NCBI GenBank assembly: GCA_018697195.1
Contig: CM031869.1
Location: 17,186,411 to 17,250,410, forward strand
Reading direction: 5' to 3'
Origin: Certhia americana
Taxonomy: Eukaryota; Chordata; Aves; Passeriformes; Certhiidae
DNA length: 64,000 nucleotides
The notes beneath the pieces are model-generated. The model searched no databases and was not told where the DNA came from. It saw only the letters and a program-made list of their open reading frames with translations. Every line of letters begins with the position of its first letter. The stretch's first letter is position 1. Shown here piece by piece: positions 52,401-63,281 of this stretch. A program made the position numbers and the translations under genes.

Positions 52401-53543
52401 CGAGGAGGTCGAGCTGCCCCTCATCCCCTTCTGCTCCATTTTGATCCTCTGCTCGTACTGCATCTTCTTGGCCAGGACGTTTTTCACCAGGCACGAGGCC
52501 GCCCTGGTCCTGTCGGTGCCGGCGTCCAGGGACGCCGCCTTCATGAACTGCTGGTAGTTAAGCCTGAAGTCCTCGCCGACGGCTCTGTCCTTGCTGGGGG
52601 GGTCCTTCCTGGCAGGGGGCTGGGGCGCTGGGCCATCCCCCCGGGGGCCAAAGCCCGTCTCCTTCCTCTCCTTCCTCTTCAGCAGGATCTGGCGCTTGGG
52701 CACCGTCCTCTTCTTGCCGTAGCCCTTCCTGGCCTCGCTGCTCTCCAGCTCCACGTCCACGCACTCGAACTGCTCCTTGCCCAGCAGCTCTCCGTCCACG
52801 CCGCCGGGGAAAGGCCAGCCCACCCTGCCGTGCAGAGCTGTCGTCGCGCCCCGGGGCTCGCCGGCGCCCGCCGGCCACCGCCGCGGCCGCCCGCCGTCCT
52901 CCGACAACGAGTTGGAGAGGCTGGAGGAGGTGTGGGAGCTGCACATGTCGAGGCGAGCTCCGGGGAGCCCCGAGAGGCTGCGGAAAGCCCTGGCCGTCAG
53001 CGCCTGCACCTCGCCGTCCACCTCGTCGGAATCGCTGGGAGCCCCGGCGAGCATCGCCCCGGGGCGCCGGGGCACGGCCGGTTCCCCGCCGGCGGCCGCG
53101 GCCGGCACAGGCTGTCGGTCCGCACCGAGGGGACCCATCCTGCCCCCCTGGCCCGGCGCTGGGCTATTCTTAGCCGCGGTGGACAGCTGAGCCCGCTGCG
53201 GGCGGGCGAGGGGGCCGGGCGGCGGGGGCACGGAGGGAGCGGAGGGAGCCCAGCGTCCCGGGGCAGCCCGGCCCGGCGATCCCTCCTCGTCCAGGAACTC
53301 CAGGCAGTCCTTGAAGGTCTCCGTGCCGTCCGAGCACAGGGCGGAGTGGTAGGAGGACACGGAGGAGCTCGACATGCTCTTGGTGAGGTCGTCGCGGGGC
53401 AGCCCCGGGAGGTGTCCGTCCTCCTCCTCCTCCTCCTCCTCCGCGGACCGCCGGCCGTCCCCACCCGCGCGGGGACCCTCGCCCTCGGGGCCGGGCAGCT
53501 CGGCGGGGGACAGCAGGACCGGCTCCCTCTTCCCACGGGGCAT
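49462..53543 (-). CDS. PROB1: Proline-rich basic protein 1, single exon, with assembly gap
   Basis: PROB1 is a large, low-complexity, Pro/Ser/Arg-rich protein of poorly known function. I choose ATG at 53543 because it sits in GCCACCATGC, a perfect Kozak context; the open frame upstream to 53696 has no ATG. Family marks are a TVPKRQILLKRK basic motif (near 52.7 kb) preceded by QFECVDVELE, APRPWPSLKERAI (near 51.95 kb), and a C-terminal DUF4585-like block (LVDPSSGKCYYMEAPRQP, then KTLYDPETGQYLEV). A 13-residue SFGNPLVPNPSSA-type repeat array fills about 50.16-50.76 kb. Ten N (50513-50522) inside it shift the frame: residues before and after are in different frames, and a gap of 26+39n bases restores one open frame (1365 residues if n=0; human about 1015). 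Synteny with MZB1 supports the identity. Confidence 0.88.
50160..50760 (-). repeat. 39-bp coding tandem repeat in PROB1
   Basis: The 39-bp units encode 13 residues, SFGNPLVPNPSSA or close variants. The central copies (about 50290-50580) are near-identical, and the flanking ones are degenerate (SFGTPLVSN, SFGFPSVPS, SLGHPSVSS). Neighbouring central units alternate between two synonymous spellings of Val-Pro, giving a 78-bp higher-order period. The array contains the 10-N gap at 50513-50522. Confidence 0.93.
50513..50522. other. Assembly gap (10 N) in the PROB1 repeat
   Basis: A run of exactly ten N interrupts the 39-bp array. The flanking sequence stops after CCAAAGGAT and resumes at GCTCCCAAAGG. 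That leaves 26 bases of the unit unaccounted for, plus any whole units lost. The number ten is therefore a placeholder and not a measured length. Confidence 0.9.
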
Positions 53544-53696
53544 GGTGGCAGGGAGGATCCCGGGGGCTTCAGCCGGTGCCGGGGGACCCTGCTCGGGGCT
53601 GGGGCCGCTCTGCCGGGACCGCTGGCTCGACCTTCTGGCTCCCTCGCCGTCCCGGCGGCTGGACCCGGCTGCGGCACAGAGCAAGCCCCGGATCAC

Positions 53697-54605
53697 ATGG
53701 ACTCAGCGAGCGCCAGCCGGGGCAGCCGATGCCAAGCGCATTGCAGGGATGCCACCGCCGCCCCCAGCCTCGGGCACCTGCCGGGGGGCCGCCGGCTCAT
53801 CCCTCATCCAGCACTGCTCTCCCCAAACCGCGGGACAGGTCCCAGGGCATCCCCGCACCCCATACAGCACCTGGGTGTGTGATCCCATGGAACGGCCTGG
53901 GCTGCCCCGGAGCGGGGGGACCTGCAGATCCCTCCGGGGATGTCCCATCCCCGGTGCTGAGGCCACGGCAGGATCCCGAGCTGCAGCTCCATCCCCACCA
54001 CGGCTCCTTACCCAGTGACACCGCCCAGATCGCCACAGCAATGGTGTGTCCACACTGGGCTTTCCCCAAAACTCACCCTGCCCCAAGCAGGAGCTCCCCC
54101 ATAACTAATCCAAGCAGCCGGGAGCAAACTCAAGGCTTGGATCACCCCGGGCATGGAGCACCCCTGGGATTCACAGGAGATGACCAAGGGCCTGCAACCA
54201 TGTGTCTTTTATGGGGAGACCCCAAGCCAGTGGTGGGATGGCTGGGGTGGCACAAGGGTCTCTGCAGCTTGCCCACCCCAAGTGCTGCTTGTTCAGCCCA
54301 GTCTCAGCTTTTGGGGGAATTTTTACCCAAAACAGCAGCAGCAGGTGCTTCCCAGCACTGCCAATCCTGGAGCAATCCGATGCCCAAGTCCTCTGGGTTC
54401 ATGTGGGGACTAAATTTAAACCTTGGCAAGGAGGAGAGGAAAGCTTCCCACAGAGTTGGGCTGGCACTTAACCCTTCCCTGCTGAGCTCGGCTGCGTTTG
54501 CAGGTGGCATTTGTGCCCACAGGGACTGCAGGGGACCTGCCATGGGCAGGTGTGGTGTGGTGTGGTGGCCTTGTGCAAGAAAGAGTGTGGATGTGGGATT
54601 TCAAA
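53697..54605. other. Region upstream of PROB1
   Basis: GC-rich sequence follows PROB1 and contains its presumed promoter and 5' leader, with composition falling towards 54.6 kb. I see no TATA box, no distinct regulatory motif and no coding exon that I can support. Confidence 0.4.
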
Positions 54606-54690
54606 CCCTCAAATCCCTTTCTTCACAGAAAGGGTGGTCAGGCTCTGGCACAGACTGCCCAGGGCAGTGGTGGAGTCACCATCCCTGGCC
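54606..54690 (+). mobile_element. CR1 LINE fragment
   Basis: The stretch has the CR1-typical TTCACAGAAAGGGTGGTCAG, CTCTGGCACAGACTGCCCAG and GTGGTGGAGTCACCATCC. It is truncated on both sides, with no 3' tail. Coordinates are approximate. Confidence 0.75.
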
Positions 54691-54944
54691 CTGCTTCTCC
54701 ACAGAGTTCCAGGGTGTGTCTGGGTCACCCCACCTCCCACAGCACCCACAGTGGGTGCCGGGAAGCGGATGGACAGCGGATGGACAGCCGGGTGTCCGGT
54801 GCTGCTCTCCTGCCACCCTCGCAGCCTCCGGTGGTGTGTCACTTGCCACAGCTGTTGTCACTGTGACCATTGTGGTTTTAGCAGGGCCTGTGTGTCAGAG
54901 GAGCAGCAGTAGCAACAGCAAGGACTGTGCTGAGGACAAGTATT

Positions 54945-55332
54945 GGAGTAAGGCAGAGGAAAGGCTGGGAGAGCTGGGGGTGCTCACCTGGACAAGAGAA
55001 GAATCCAGGGAGACCTCAGAGCCTCTGCCAGGGCCTAAAGGGAAAGCTGCACAGGGACTGGGAAAAAAGGATGGAGGAACAGAACAGGGAATGGCTTCAT
55101 ACTGATAGAGGGCAGAGTTAGGTGGGATATTGGAAAGGAATTGTTCTCTGTGAGGGCACTGAGGCCCTGGCACAGAGTGCCCAGAGAAGTTGTGGTTGCC
55201 CTGGATCCCTGGAAGTGTCCCAGGCCAGGTTGGAGCATCCTGGGATAGTGGAAGGTGTCCCCACCCATGGCAGGAGGGTGGAAGGGCGTGGGTTTTGTGG
55301 TTCTTTCCAACCAAGTCTGTGATCCTGTGATC
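54945..55332 (+). mobile_element. CR1 LINE fragment (3' region, ~390 bp)
   Basis: This is the longest CR1 copy in the window. It runs from a GGCTGGGAGAGCTGGGG segment through GGGAATGGCTTCATACTGATAG, the TCTCTGTGAGGG and TGGCACAGAGTGCCCAGAG blocks, and AAGGTGTCCCCACCCATGG. It ends with TTCTTTCCAACCA and GTGATCCTGTGAT, the degenerate CR1 3' end. It is 5'-truncated, as usual for this family, and carries no coding potential. Confidence 0.88.
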
Positions 55333-56212
55333 CCTAGGATGCAGTGAACAGCCCGTCTGGGGATGCTGTGGGATGGCAGCAGAACTGGCCAGGCATTGCT
55401 GTCACTGCCCTGGCTGCAGCCCCAGGCCTCTGCCAATTCACCAAAGCAGGCCACGCTGCAGCACCTGCACCTGCTCCTGCTGCTCCTGGGTTTGTCCCTT
55501 GCTGTGGAGGCCATGGAGAGACCCCTGGGCTCCCATGGAGCATGGAAACCCAGCCAGCATCTCCCAGCACCCAAAGCAGGTTGGGCTGTGCGTGGGAGCA
55601 GCTTGTGGGGCACAAACACGTTACAGAACAGCAGATGGACCCCAGCTGAGCCAGACTTGCTAATTAAACACTGATTTATGTTTAAGCCAGCATGATACTG
55701 CCTGAAGCCTCTCCACTGCATTTGCTTATTAACCTGGATTTTGTGCCAGATTGGTGTGTGCTCACCTCAGTGCTGGCAAGCCTGGCACGGGCAGCGAGGA
55801 GGAGGAGGAAAGCTGCTGGCAGCTGCTGAAAGCAGGATGTGACTCTCCCATGCTGGAGATGCCTTTTGCAACTCTGGAGGAGCAGGAAACTCTGGCCCAG
55901 CTTGGCGGGGTCTTTCAGAGCAGCCTCTGGGGTTCAGGAGGGATCTGGGCATCTGGGACACGCCAGCAACCTGTGAGAGCTCAGGCACTGGGACATCCCA
56001 GGGGCTGTGTGACAGAGGGACCCACCCACCTCCCCCATGCCAGGGTGTCACAGGGTGCCCTGCTCCACCTGGCACCACTGCCGGTGCTGTGGCACTGGGC
56101 GATGCCGAGCAGGTGCCAGGGCTGTGCATCCCAGAGCCACGGGCCAGAGAGTGGGGCTGGGCTGGGCCATGACCACAAAGCACTGTGCCAGGGGCCAGCC
56201 CTGCTCCCAGCC

Positions 56213-56965
56213 CCCTGTCCCATTCCAATGCCTGTTCTCAGCTCTCTGTTCCATTCCAAGCCCCGTTCCCAGACCCCTGTCCCGTTCCCTGTTCTGTTCT
56301 CAGACCCCTGCTCCTTCCCCTGCCCCATGCCCTGTTCCCAGTCCCACTCCTTGCTCCATTTCCAGCACCTGTCCCGTTCTAAGCTCGGTTCCCAGCCTCC
56401 TGCCTCATTCCCTATTCTATTCCCAGCCCTGTGTCCCATTCCCAGCGCTCAGAGGTCCCATTCCCAGCCCTTGGTCCCGTTCCTGTTCCCGTGTCCCGTT
56501 CCCGGCCCCGTGTCCCGTTCCCGGACCCGTGTCCTGTTCCCGGACCCGTGTCCTGTTCCCGGTCCTGTGTCCCGTGTCCCGTTCCCGTGTCCCGTTCCCG
56601 GCCCCGTGTCCCGTTCCCGGTCCTGTGTCCCGTGTCCCATTCCCGTGTCCCGTTCCCAGCCCTGTGTCCCATTCCCAGCCCCGTGTCCCGTTCCCGTCCC
56701 CATGTCCCGTTCCTGGCCCCATGTCCCGTTCCCAGCCCTGTGTCTCATTCCCGGCCCCGTGTCCCGTTCCCGTGTCCCATTCCTGGCCCCGTGTCCCGTT
56801 CCCAGCCCCGTGTCCCGTTCCCAGTCCCGTGTCCCGTTCCCAGCCCCATGTCCCGTTCCCAGCCCCGTGTCCCGTTCCCGGCCCCGTGTCCCATTCCCAG
56901 CCCTTGGTCCCATTCCCAGTCCCATGTCCCGTTCCCAGCCCCGTGTCCCATTCCCAGCGCTCGGT
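56213..56965. repeat. ~19-bp minisatellite, CCCGTTCCCAGCCCCGTGT type
   Basis: About 750 bases of tandem, diverging units read GTCCCGTTCCC(A/G)GCCCCGT, degenerate at the left end and more regular from about 56460. The array lies between PROB1 and the DNAJC18 3' end. Long frames reading through it (SRSQPRVPFPAPCPVP-like on +, GHGAGNGTRGWERDT-like on -) are repeat artefacts. Confidence 0.92.
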
Positions 56966-57139
56966 CCCGATGTGTCCCACGGCACGTGCACAATACGGGG
57001 CGGGCTCAATCCCCGATCCCAGCTCCCCATCCCGTTCCCCAATCCCGATCCCGAGGCCTCAGTCGTGTCCCGCATCCCGCGGCAAATGGCGGCCGCCTCC
57101 CCCTCCGAGGCCCAGGCCCAGACCACCACGGACAGGCAC

Positions 57140-59516
57140 AGCGATGTCACGTCTTTAATTTAAAAATAAATATATATACATACACACACAAACCCATGTT
57201 CAAGCGCTTGGTGCACCGAGGAATGCCCTCTCCTCCCTCAGAGCCCCACAAAGAAGAATCCCAAGTACCGTCTGGAGAAGGACAGCGATGCACTCCCACA
57301 TTACAGGGCTCCAGACAGGATTCTCCCTTTCCCTGTGGAGCACCGAACAAACACAACTTGTCCTGTTTGTCACCGCAGAGGTCCCAAGCCACACGCCCTC
57401 CCTCACAGCACACACCAGGACCAGCACCCTGATCCTGGTTAGGAACAAAACACTTATTGCTTTTGGGGATGTTTTTACCTCCCTGCTGCATTTCCTAGCC
57501 GATTGTGCTTCCCACAGGAGGTCTCCATCACGTACTCGAGATCTTTGGATGAAAGGTACAATCTGGTTTCAGTGCAAAATGCTATGGAGGAGTTCAAGCT
57601 CCGTGCAGGACATTTTGAGTCCAGGAAGCCACTGGATTTGGTCTCCCTACCTGTATCCCTCTACAGCCACACAGGAATGACAGGGAAGATCCCAACCCTG
57701 GAACGAAGTCCAACCACTTAAATAGATTTCTAATATACTCTACAAGCTATTTAACATATAAAAAGCAACATTATTTTCACTTTTTGTACACTCATGTGCT
57801 CAAAAGCGGGAAATACCAGAATGAAGGCTGCCTGCTCTGCCAGCCACCAACCTGGAATCATCACCCATCCTGGCCCTCAAACTCTGGCAGTAAGAATGTT
57901 CCACACAACCCCCTCAAAATGCCCTTTTCACCGGTGCTTTTCCTGTTCCAGGTGCCCCAAAAATTCTACTCAACTTCCCCACACTCCGATAAGGTTTCCT
58001 ACAAACAGGGCATAAAAATGCAATTCAGAGAGTCACTGTGTCTTTTTTTTCCCTTTTATGACATCCCACCACAGCACTGTTGCTGTCCCTGGAACGTTTT
58101 CCTCCCAGCTGGGATGTTTAGGGCTCATGGGCAGAAGCACCAGGCCTCAAACCAACCCCTCATCCTCATGCAGACCTCAGAAAAGTGTTTTTTTTTCCAG
58201 CTTCCTTCCCTGCCAAACCTCCCAGGGCTGTACGGATGGGACAGGGACATGGAGGGGACACACTGTGGTACCAACATTCCCAGTGGCACTCCTACACCAC
58301 TGCACCAGTGCCCAGCACACAGACAGTCTGAGCTTTAAGGGCAGGTTTAATCCTGGCATTTCCCAAGCTTTTGAGCATTTGCTCCCTAGGTTTCAGCCAA
58401 GGCCACCTGTGCATCCTGTGTGACTCCAGTTTCAGGCATGTGGCAGAGCCTTGCTCAGGTGTCACTGACTCCCATTCCCAGGGTCAGAGGGGAGCAGTGC
58501 TGCTCTGTGAGCCCCCACCCAGGGCAGGAATTCCCTGCAAGAGCAGCTCATTCCATGCAGGGCACACACCTGTGTGTGTGCCTTGAGGGGTTCATGGTGC
58601 TCAGCTGGAGCATCTGCTGCTCATGAGAACAACCCAGCATTAACCTGCCCTTCAAGGCCTGGCTGTGTGAAGAAGGATCAAGAAAAACCAGGACATTGCC
58701 ACATGGATTTTTTTCTTTGCAATATCATGTCTACAGTGAAACATTCATAGCTGCTCAACAGAGTAAAAATATGCTACATGAGAACTGTGCCGGAAAAAGC
58801 AGCGCCCTGGGAGAGCTGGGGGTGTGAGCAGATAAAAACCAGAATGGAATAGCCAGCTTCAAAATATGCCACTGGAAACAGACGAGGGAATGACCACAGT
58901 TCTGCTTTCCCAACAGTCTGGCAGACACAGGGATCGGTGCAATTCCCAGACTCCCATGCTGGTGTGAGGATGGGCACAGCCCTCCCTTGGAGCAGCATGG
59001 AGGTGATCCCTGGGGCAGCGGGAGAGCTGGGAATGTGCTCAGGGGCTCCCCTCAGGCAGGGACTGTCCCTCCCGCACTGGAACCACCCCAGCTCTGTGGC
59101 ACAGCCTGGAGGGACAGGGGGAGGTGACATCCAGCCCCAGCACAGTGCTGGCTGGGGATCCAGGGAGCTGCACATCCATAGGGAAGACGGGAAGCTGAGA
59201 GGAGCCTGCTCTCCTGGGAAGCACACACAGCCTGGATGGCAGACAAACCACCACCCAGACAGGGTTCGAGCTCTGAGCGTGTCCTGGGGAATGAATTTAC
59301 AAAGTGACACTGGTCCTTGGAACCAAATCTAATGTACAGGATATATTACAGCAAACAGCAGCCCTGCAGCTTGTGCCAGCCCCTCTCTGCACTGCCTGCA
59401 GAGGGACTCCAATATCCAGGCTCTTTACAACAGACTCCTTCCCTTTTCACATAGAGGAAAATAAAAACCTAAGTTAAAACAGCAATAAGTAAAAGTACGG
59501 AACGTGTGCGTCCTGG
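57140..59516 (-). other. DNAJC18: DNAJC18 3'UTR (long)
   Basis: From the stop codon (59519-59517) to an ATTAAA signal (complement of 57154-57159), followed by a GT-rich TGTCCGTGGTGGT-type element, there are about 2.4 kb without a coding exon or a clear repeat. I read this as one long 3'UTR. An internal end cannot be excluded. Confidence 0.6.
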
Positions 59517-62500
59517 TCAGCCCCCTTTGTGCATCCCAATCAGACTGGAGAGCTTCTCACAGTGCTCAAGTTTCAGGGACTCTGCTTTCTGTTTTAACCG
59601 CTCATCTCTGTAGAGCTTGGCCAAATTTGACAAATCAGACTCTGAAAGACGAAAAAAAGTTGTATTAGGATGAAGCCCTGAGCCTCCTTTAAAGAACTGT
59701 TTCTAAATGCTTTGTTATCCTTGTGGCACTTTCAAATTTTAATTTTGGTGGGTATTGAAGCCAGGGAGGTGAACAGCTACCCAAGGGACTCATCTGAAAG
59801 GACTCCCTGCCCTTTCATTAACAATCTCAAATGTACTTTGCATTTTGTTCCCCTTCTTCTCAAAAGCCACATAAAACTGAAATAATCCCATTGTTTAAAT
59901 TATTTCCTCCCAGTAATTCAGAGAAGTTTCTTTTGCTGATTAGCTGAGGAAGTCTTAATATAGTTTTCTCCCTGCAGAATAATTTGGCTGCAGGATTAGA
60001 TGCACCAAGGAGAACAGCAGTAATTTACTTCTGAAAAGGTCAACATCTCCGTAAGCACAGGCTACCTGATGACACTCAATTTTTCAAAGAGCTTTTATAC
60101 ACCTTACAAGCCCCTCATTTTACAAAATTATTGAGAGTGGAAAGAACTTCAATAGATCCTTTCATGCCTGACGTCCCCTGTCCCTGTCCCACTGAAATTT
60201 AAAGCCATTTAACCCCCCTTCCACTCACTGAAAAGCTTCACAAACTGACAGGCAGGAACAGCTCATTTTAGAGCAGGAATCCATTTGCAGGTTTATAACC
60301 AAAATGCCACTCAAGCAGTGCTGGGCACAGCCTTGTCAAGCCTCCAGTAAAAACCAGGCTCAGGTAATTGTCCCTGAGCCCAGAGTCCCTGGAGTCGTGC
60401 AGCGGAGAATCTCAGTTTACACTTGTCCAACTGGGGAAAATTGTTTCTTGCACTTTTGACAGAGTTCATTCCATCACATTTGCTCCTTGTGGGTTTCAGT
60501 CTTTCATGGAGTAGTTCTTTTGAAGCCTTTTCTTCGAGGAGGTTCTAAATTCCAACTATATTTACATTGCATGTACAGAAGAAATTCCTCCCTGTGAGGG
60601 TGGGCAGGCCCTGGCACAGGGTGCCCAGAGCAGCTGTGGGTGCCCCTGGATCCCTGGCAGTGCCCAAGGCCAGGCTGGGCACTGGGGCTCAGAGCACTCT
60701 GGGATAGTGGAAGGTGTCCCTGCCCATGGCAGGGGGTAGAATGAGCTTTAAAGCCCTTTCCAACCCAAACCATTCCATGATTCTGTGATACTTATTCTGA
60801 TTCTGTTTTCAGTTGCCTCTTTGTGACCCCAAGCTCTCTGCAGCCTCGCTTTACAACTGAGTCATCCCAGCTGAACATCTCCTGTAAAATCCAGAATGTG
60901 TTTTTTGAACTTAACTGTACCAAAGATTTCAGAAGACCCAAACCCACAGCAAGCCCAACTCTCAAACACTGCTCTGCTGAGGAGCCTGGTGTAGCACTGT
61001 AAAACTGACTGGCTGAACAAGGTACAACAAATCCATTATTTTAAAAGTTTTCCTTAAGATTGTTGGACACCAGGTAATGCTTTTCAAGTCTTAACATCAA
61101 GGACTTTAAAACCCAAAGTGTTCCTGAACTACTCATCTCTGTCTGTTTTGCTGGTGCTCAAGGGAAACGTGCCCTCAGTTAACACAACAAATGTACTATA
61201 AATAGAAATCCAACTGACAGAAAGCTCATCACACCAAGTCCAACACTTCAGCAAGGATTAAGGGACCAACATTGTGCAACAGCTGACTGAGAACTGCCTC
61301 AGCATCTGCAGAACTTCTCCCCAGCACTCCATCCTGTATTCAGAGTTTATTTTTACAAACACGACTGTCCTAAGGTCAGCCCAGTCTCAGCCATGGCCTG
61401 GATGGGAAGCACTCTGAAAATGGTGAGTTTTTAATGACAGTGGTGGCCTCAGGCTATGCTAACCGTGGCTGTTGTCAATGTATTTGCAGCTGGTGACTAA
61501 CACAGGCCCTGAGCATACAAAGCTCTGGAGGAGCAGGGCTTGGCAGGCTCTTGGCATTCCAGGCTGGATCATCTCTCCTCTCTGACTCCTGGGCTCTCTC
61601 AGACTCACAGACCCTGTCCCCTCTTTGGGGCTGGGCTGTCCTCAGCTCCACCTCTCTGTGAAAGAGACAATGTGGTGACTTTCAGCTGCACGTGGTCAAT
61701 TAAAAGGGTTTTTCTGTAAGAAATAAACTCTCTCCTTTAGCAAGCATACATTTTTGAGTATGAACATCCCCATTATCCCTGGAGGCTGCTCCTGCCAGCC
61801 ACAGACACTCAAAGTTCACAAATCAAACATACCAAAATCTTCAGGACTTTTATGGTCTTACACGTACTTTTCCTTTTTAACTTCAGAGCCTACATGTTTT
61901 TATTTCTCTTTAAAAGCAGAATTGGTAACTTTTATGTAAAATAAGCCACAACAAGCCTTTCCATCAAATACCTGTAAAGAGCCAGGAGTCAGCAACACTA
62001 TTGTTACCTCTGCTTTAGGACTAAATGAGTCTTCTTCAGATAAATTGGTAAAGAAACTGAAATCAAGTGCAAAGGCACTTTTTAGCAGTGTGCTGAGGAC
62101 TGTTCTACACAGAGCAATTTAAAAGCCCCAGCAGTGTGTGAAAGCAGCTTGTCTGCTGCTACTGAGCATTCCCACAGACACAACTTGTTCCAGCTTCCTT
62201 TACACACAGCACTACTCGGTGTTGACTCATTTGAAGGAAATGAGTTCTTTAGGTGAATAAAATCAGTGAATAAAACCAGTCACAACATCCCAGCCTAAGC
62301 TGCTCCTTGTGATTTGATTTCTGTTATTTCTTGCCATTCTGCAAGCAGCAGGAATTTGCTGTCTCTTCAATGAACCAGATTAGTAGCAATTAACAAGGAA
62401 TAAAATATGGGGTTAACATGCCTTTATTTGTGCCACTGATCCCCTCAGTGCTGAGTGAGAATAATGATTTTGAATGCTCACATCTGTGTTCTTCCTTTCT

Positions 62501-63281
62501 GCATTCAATTCTTGTTTTTGAAAGACTTGAAAATGGTGAAAAAACATGATCTCCAACTCAGCTAAAGATAGAAAATGCAAATAACACCCAAACCACGGAA
62601 GCATGCTCTGAAAACTGATACCAGGAACACAACCCACTGCAAGGGTGCACCTGGACACGCTCTGGACTCTCCTGGAGAAATTTTAAGGAAAAAGTTACAA
62701 AAACTTCTTGTGGCGCCAATCAAAGCAAAACTGATTCTGCTCCAGCAAAGGACACATGGGATAGGTGATGTCTCAAGATTTTTTCCAGCTAGCAATCTGA
62801 CAGGGCTAGATAAATGTGGTGGGTTGTATGTTTAAAACATCACTAAGGGTTATTCAAGCATAAAACCTGAGTGGAAAAAAGTTTCTCAAACGGTGACATC
62901 CACTTTCCACTCTCAGAATCACTTAAAATGGATTTTGACAGATCTCAAGAACAGCAAGTTCAGTGTTAAGAGCAGATGTGAGACACCTTAAACCAGTGCA
63001 AGGCTGAGATGTTACAAGCATTGGAAACTGAGGCTAAAAACAGCAGAGCTTTGTGAAGCACAACCACCCCCCAGCCCCTGAAACACGGTTGGGACAGAAA
63101 TAACTTACTTTGCTGTTTCTCCTTCCAGCAGCTGGTCTGAATATAGTCTATGTAATCTTTCTCAACTGTTTTCTCAAGCTCTTGAAGTTCTGCTCCTTGA
63201 TAATTCTTTTCAAAGTTTTTATCAACATAGTAAGGCACCTGCAAGTTCTCTGTTTCTCTGCTGACAACGTGGCCTATGGAC
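59517..63281 (-). CDS. DNAJC18: DnaJ (Hsp40) homolog C18, C-terminal part only
   Basis: Two last coding exons are visible: 63281-63109 and 59641-59517. They join in phase (CAGCAAA|GTAAGT to TTTCAG|AGTCTG). The first encodes [39 protein letters not shown] and CWKEKQQ. The second encodes [40 protein letters not shown] and a stop. This is the DUF1977 tail shared by DNAJC18, DNAJB12 and DNAJB14, which are ER-membrane J-proteins that recruit Hsc70. The J domain and membrane segment lie beyond base 64000, so they cannot be checked. DNAJC18, not DNAJB12/14, is chosen from the tail sequence and the position next to PROB1. Confidence 0.9.
60575..60790 (+). mobile_element. CR1 LINE fragment (3' end)
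   Basis: The copy lies in the last DNAJC18 intron, antisense to the gene. It shows GAAATTCCTCCCTGTGAGGG, CCTGGCACAGGGTGCCCAGA, GGAAGGTGTCCCTGCCCATG, CCTTTCCAACCCAAACC and the terminal ATGATTCTGTGAT typical of CR1 3' ends. It is 5'-truncated. Confidence 0.9.

Noticed and set aside
51126..53882. 918-codon open frame on the + strand across PROB1
   Set aside because: It is the antisense shadow of a very GC-rich single-exon gene. The - strand frame has the conserved PROB1 motifs, a Kozak start and a polyadenylation signal; the + strand frame has none.
53576..55105. 509-codon + strand frame
   Set aside because: Runs through PROB1 upstream sequence and two CR1 fragments; no recognisable domain.
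55751..57163. 470-codon + strand frame and - strand partners
   Set aside because: Mostly the ~19-bp minisatellite read as protein; no family resemblance.
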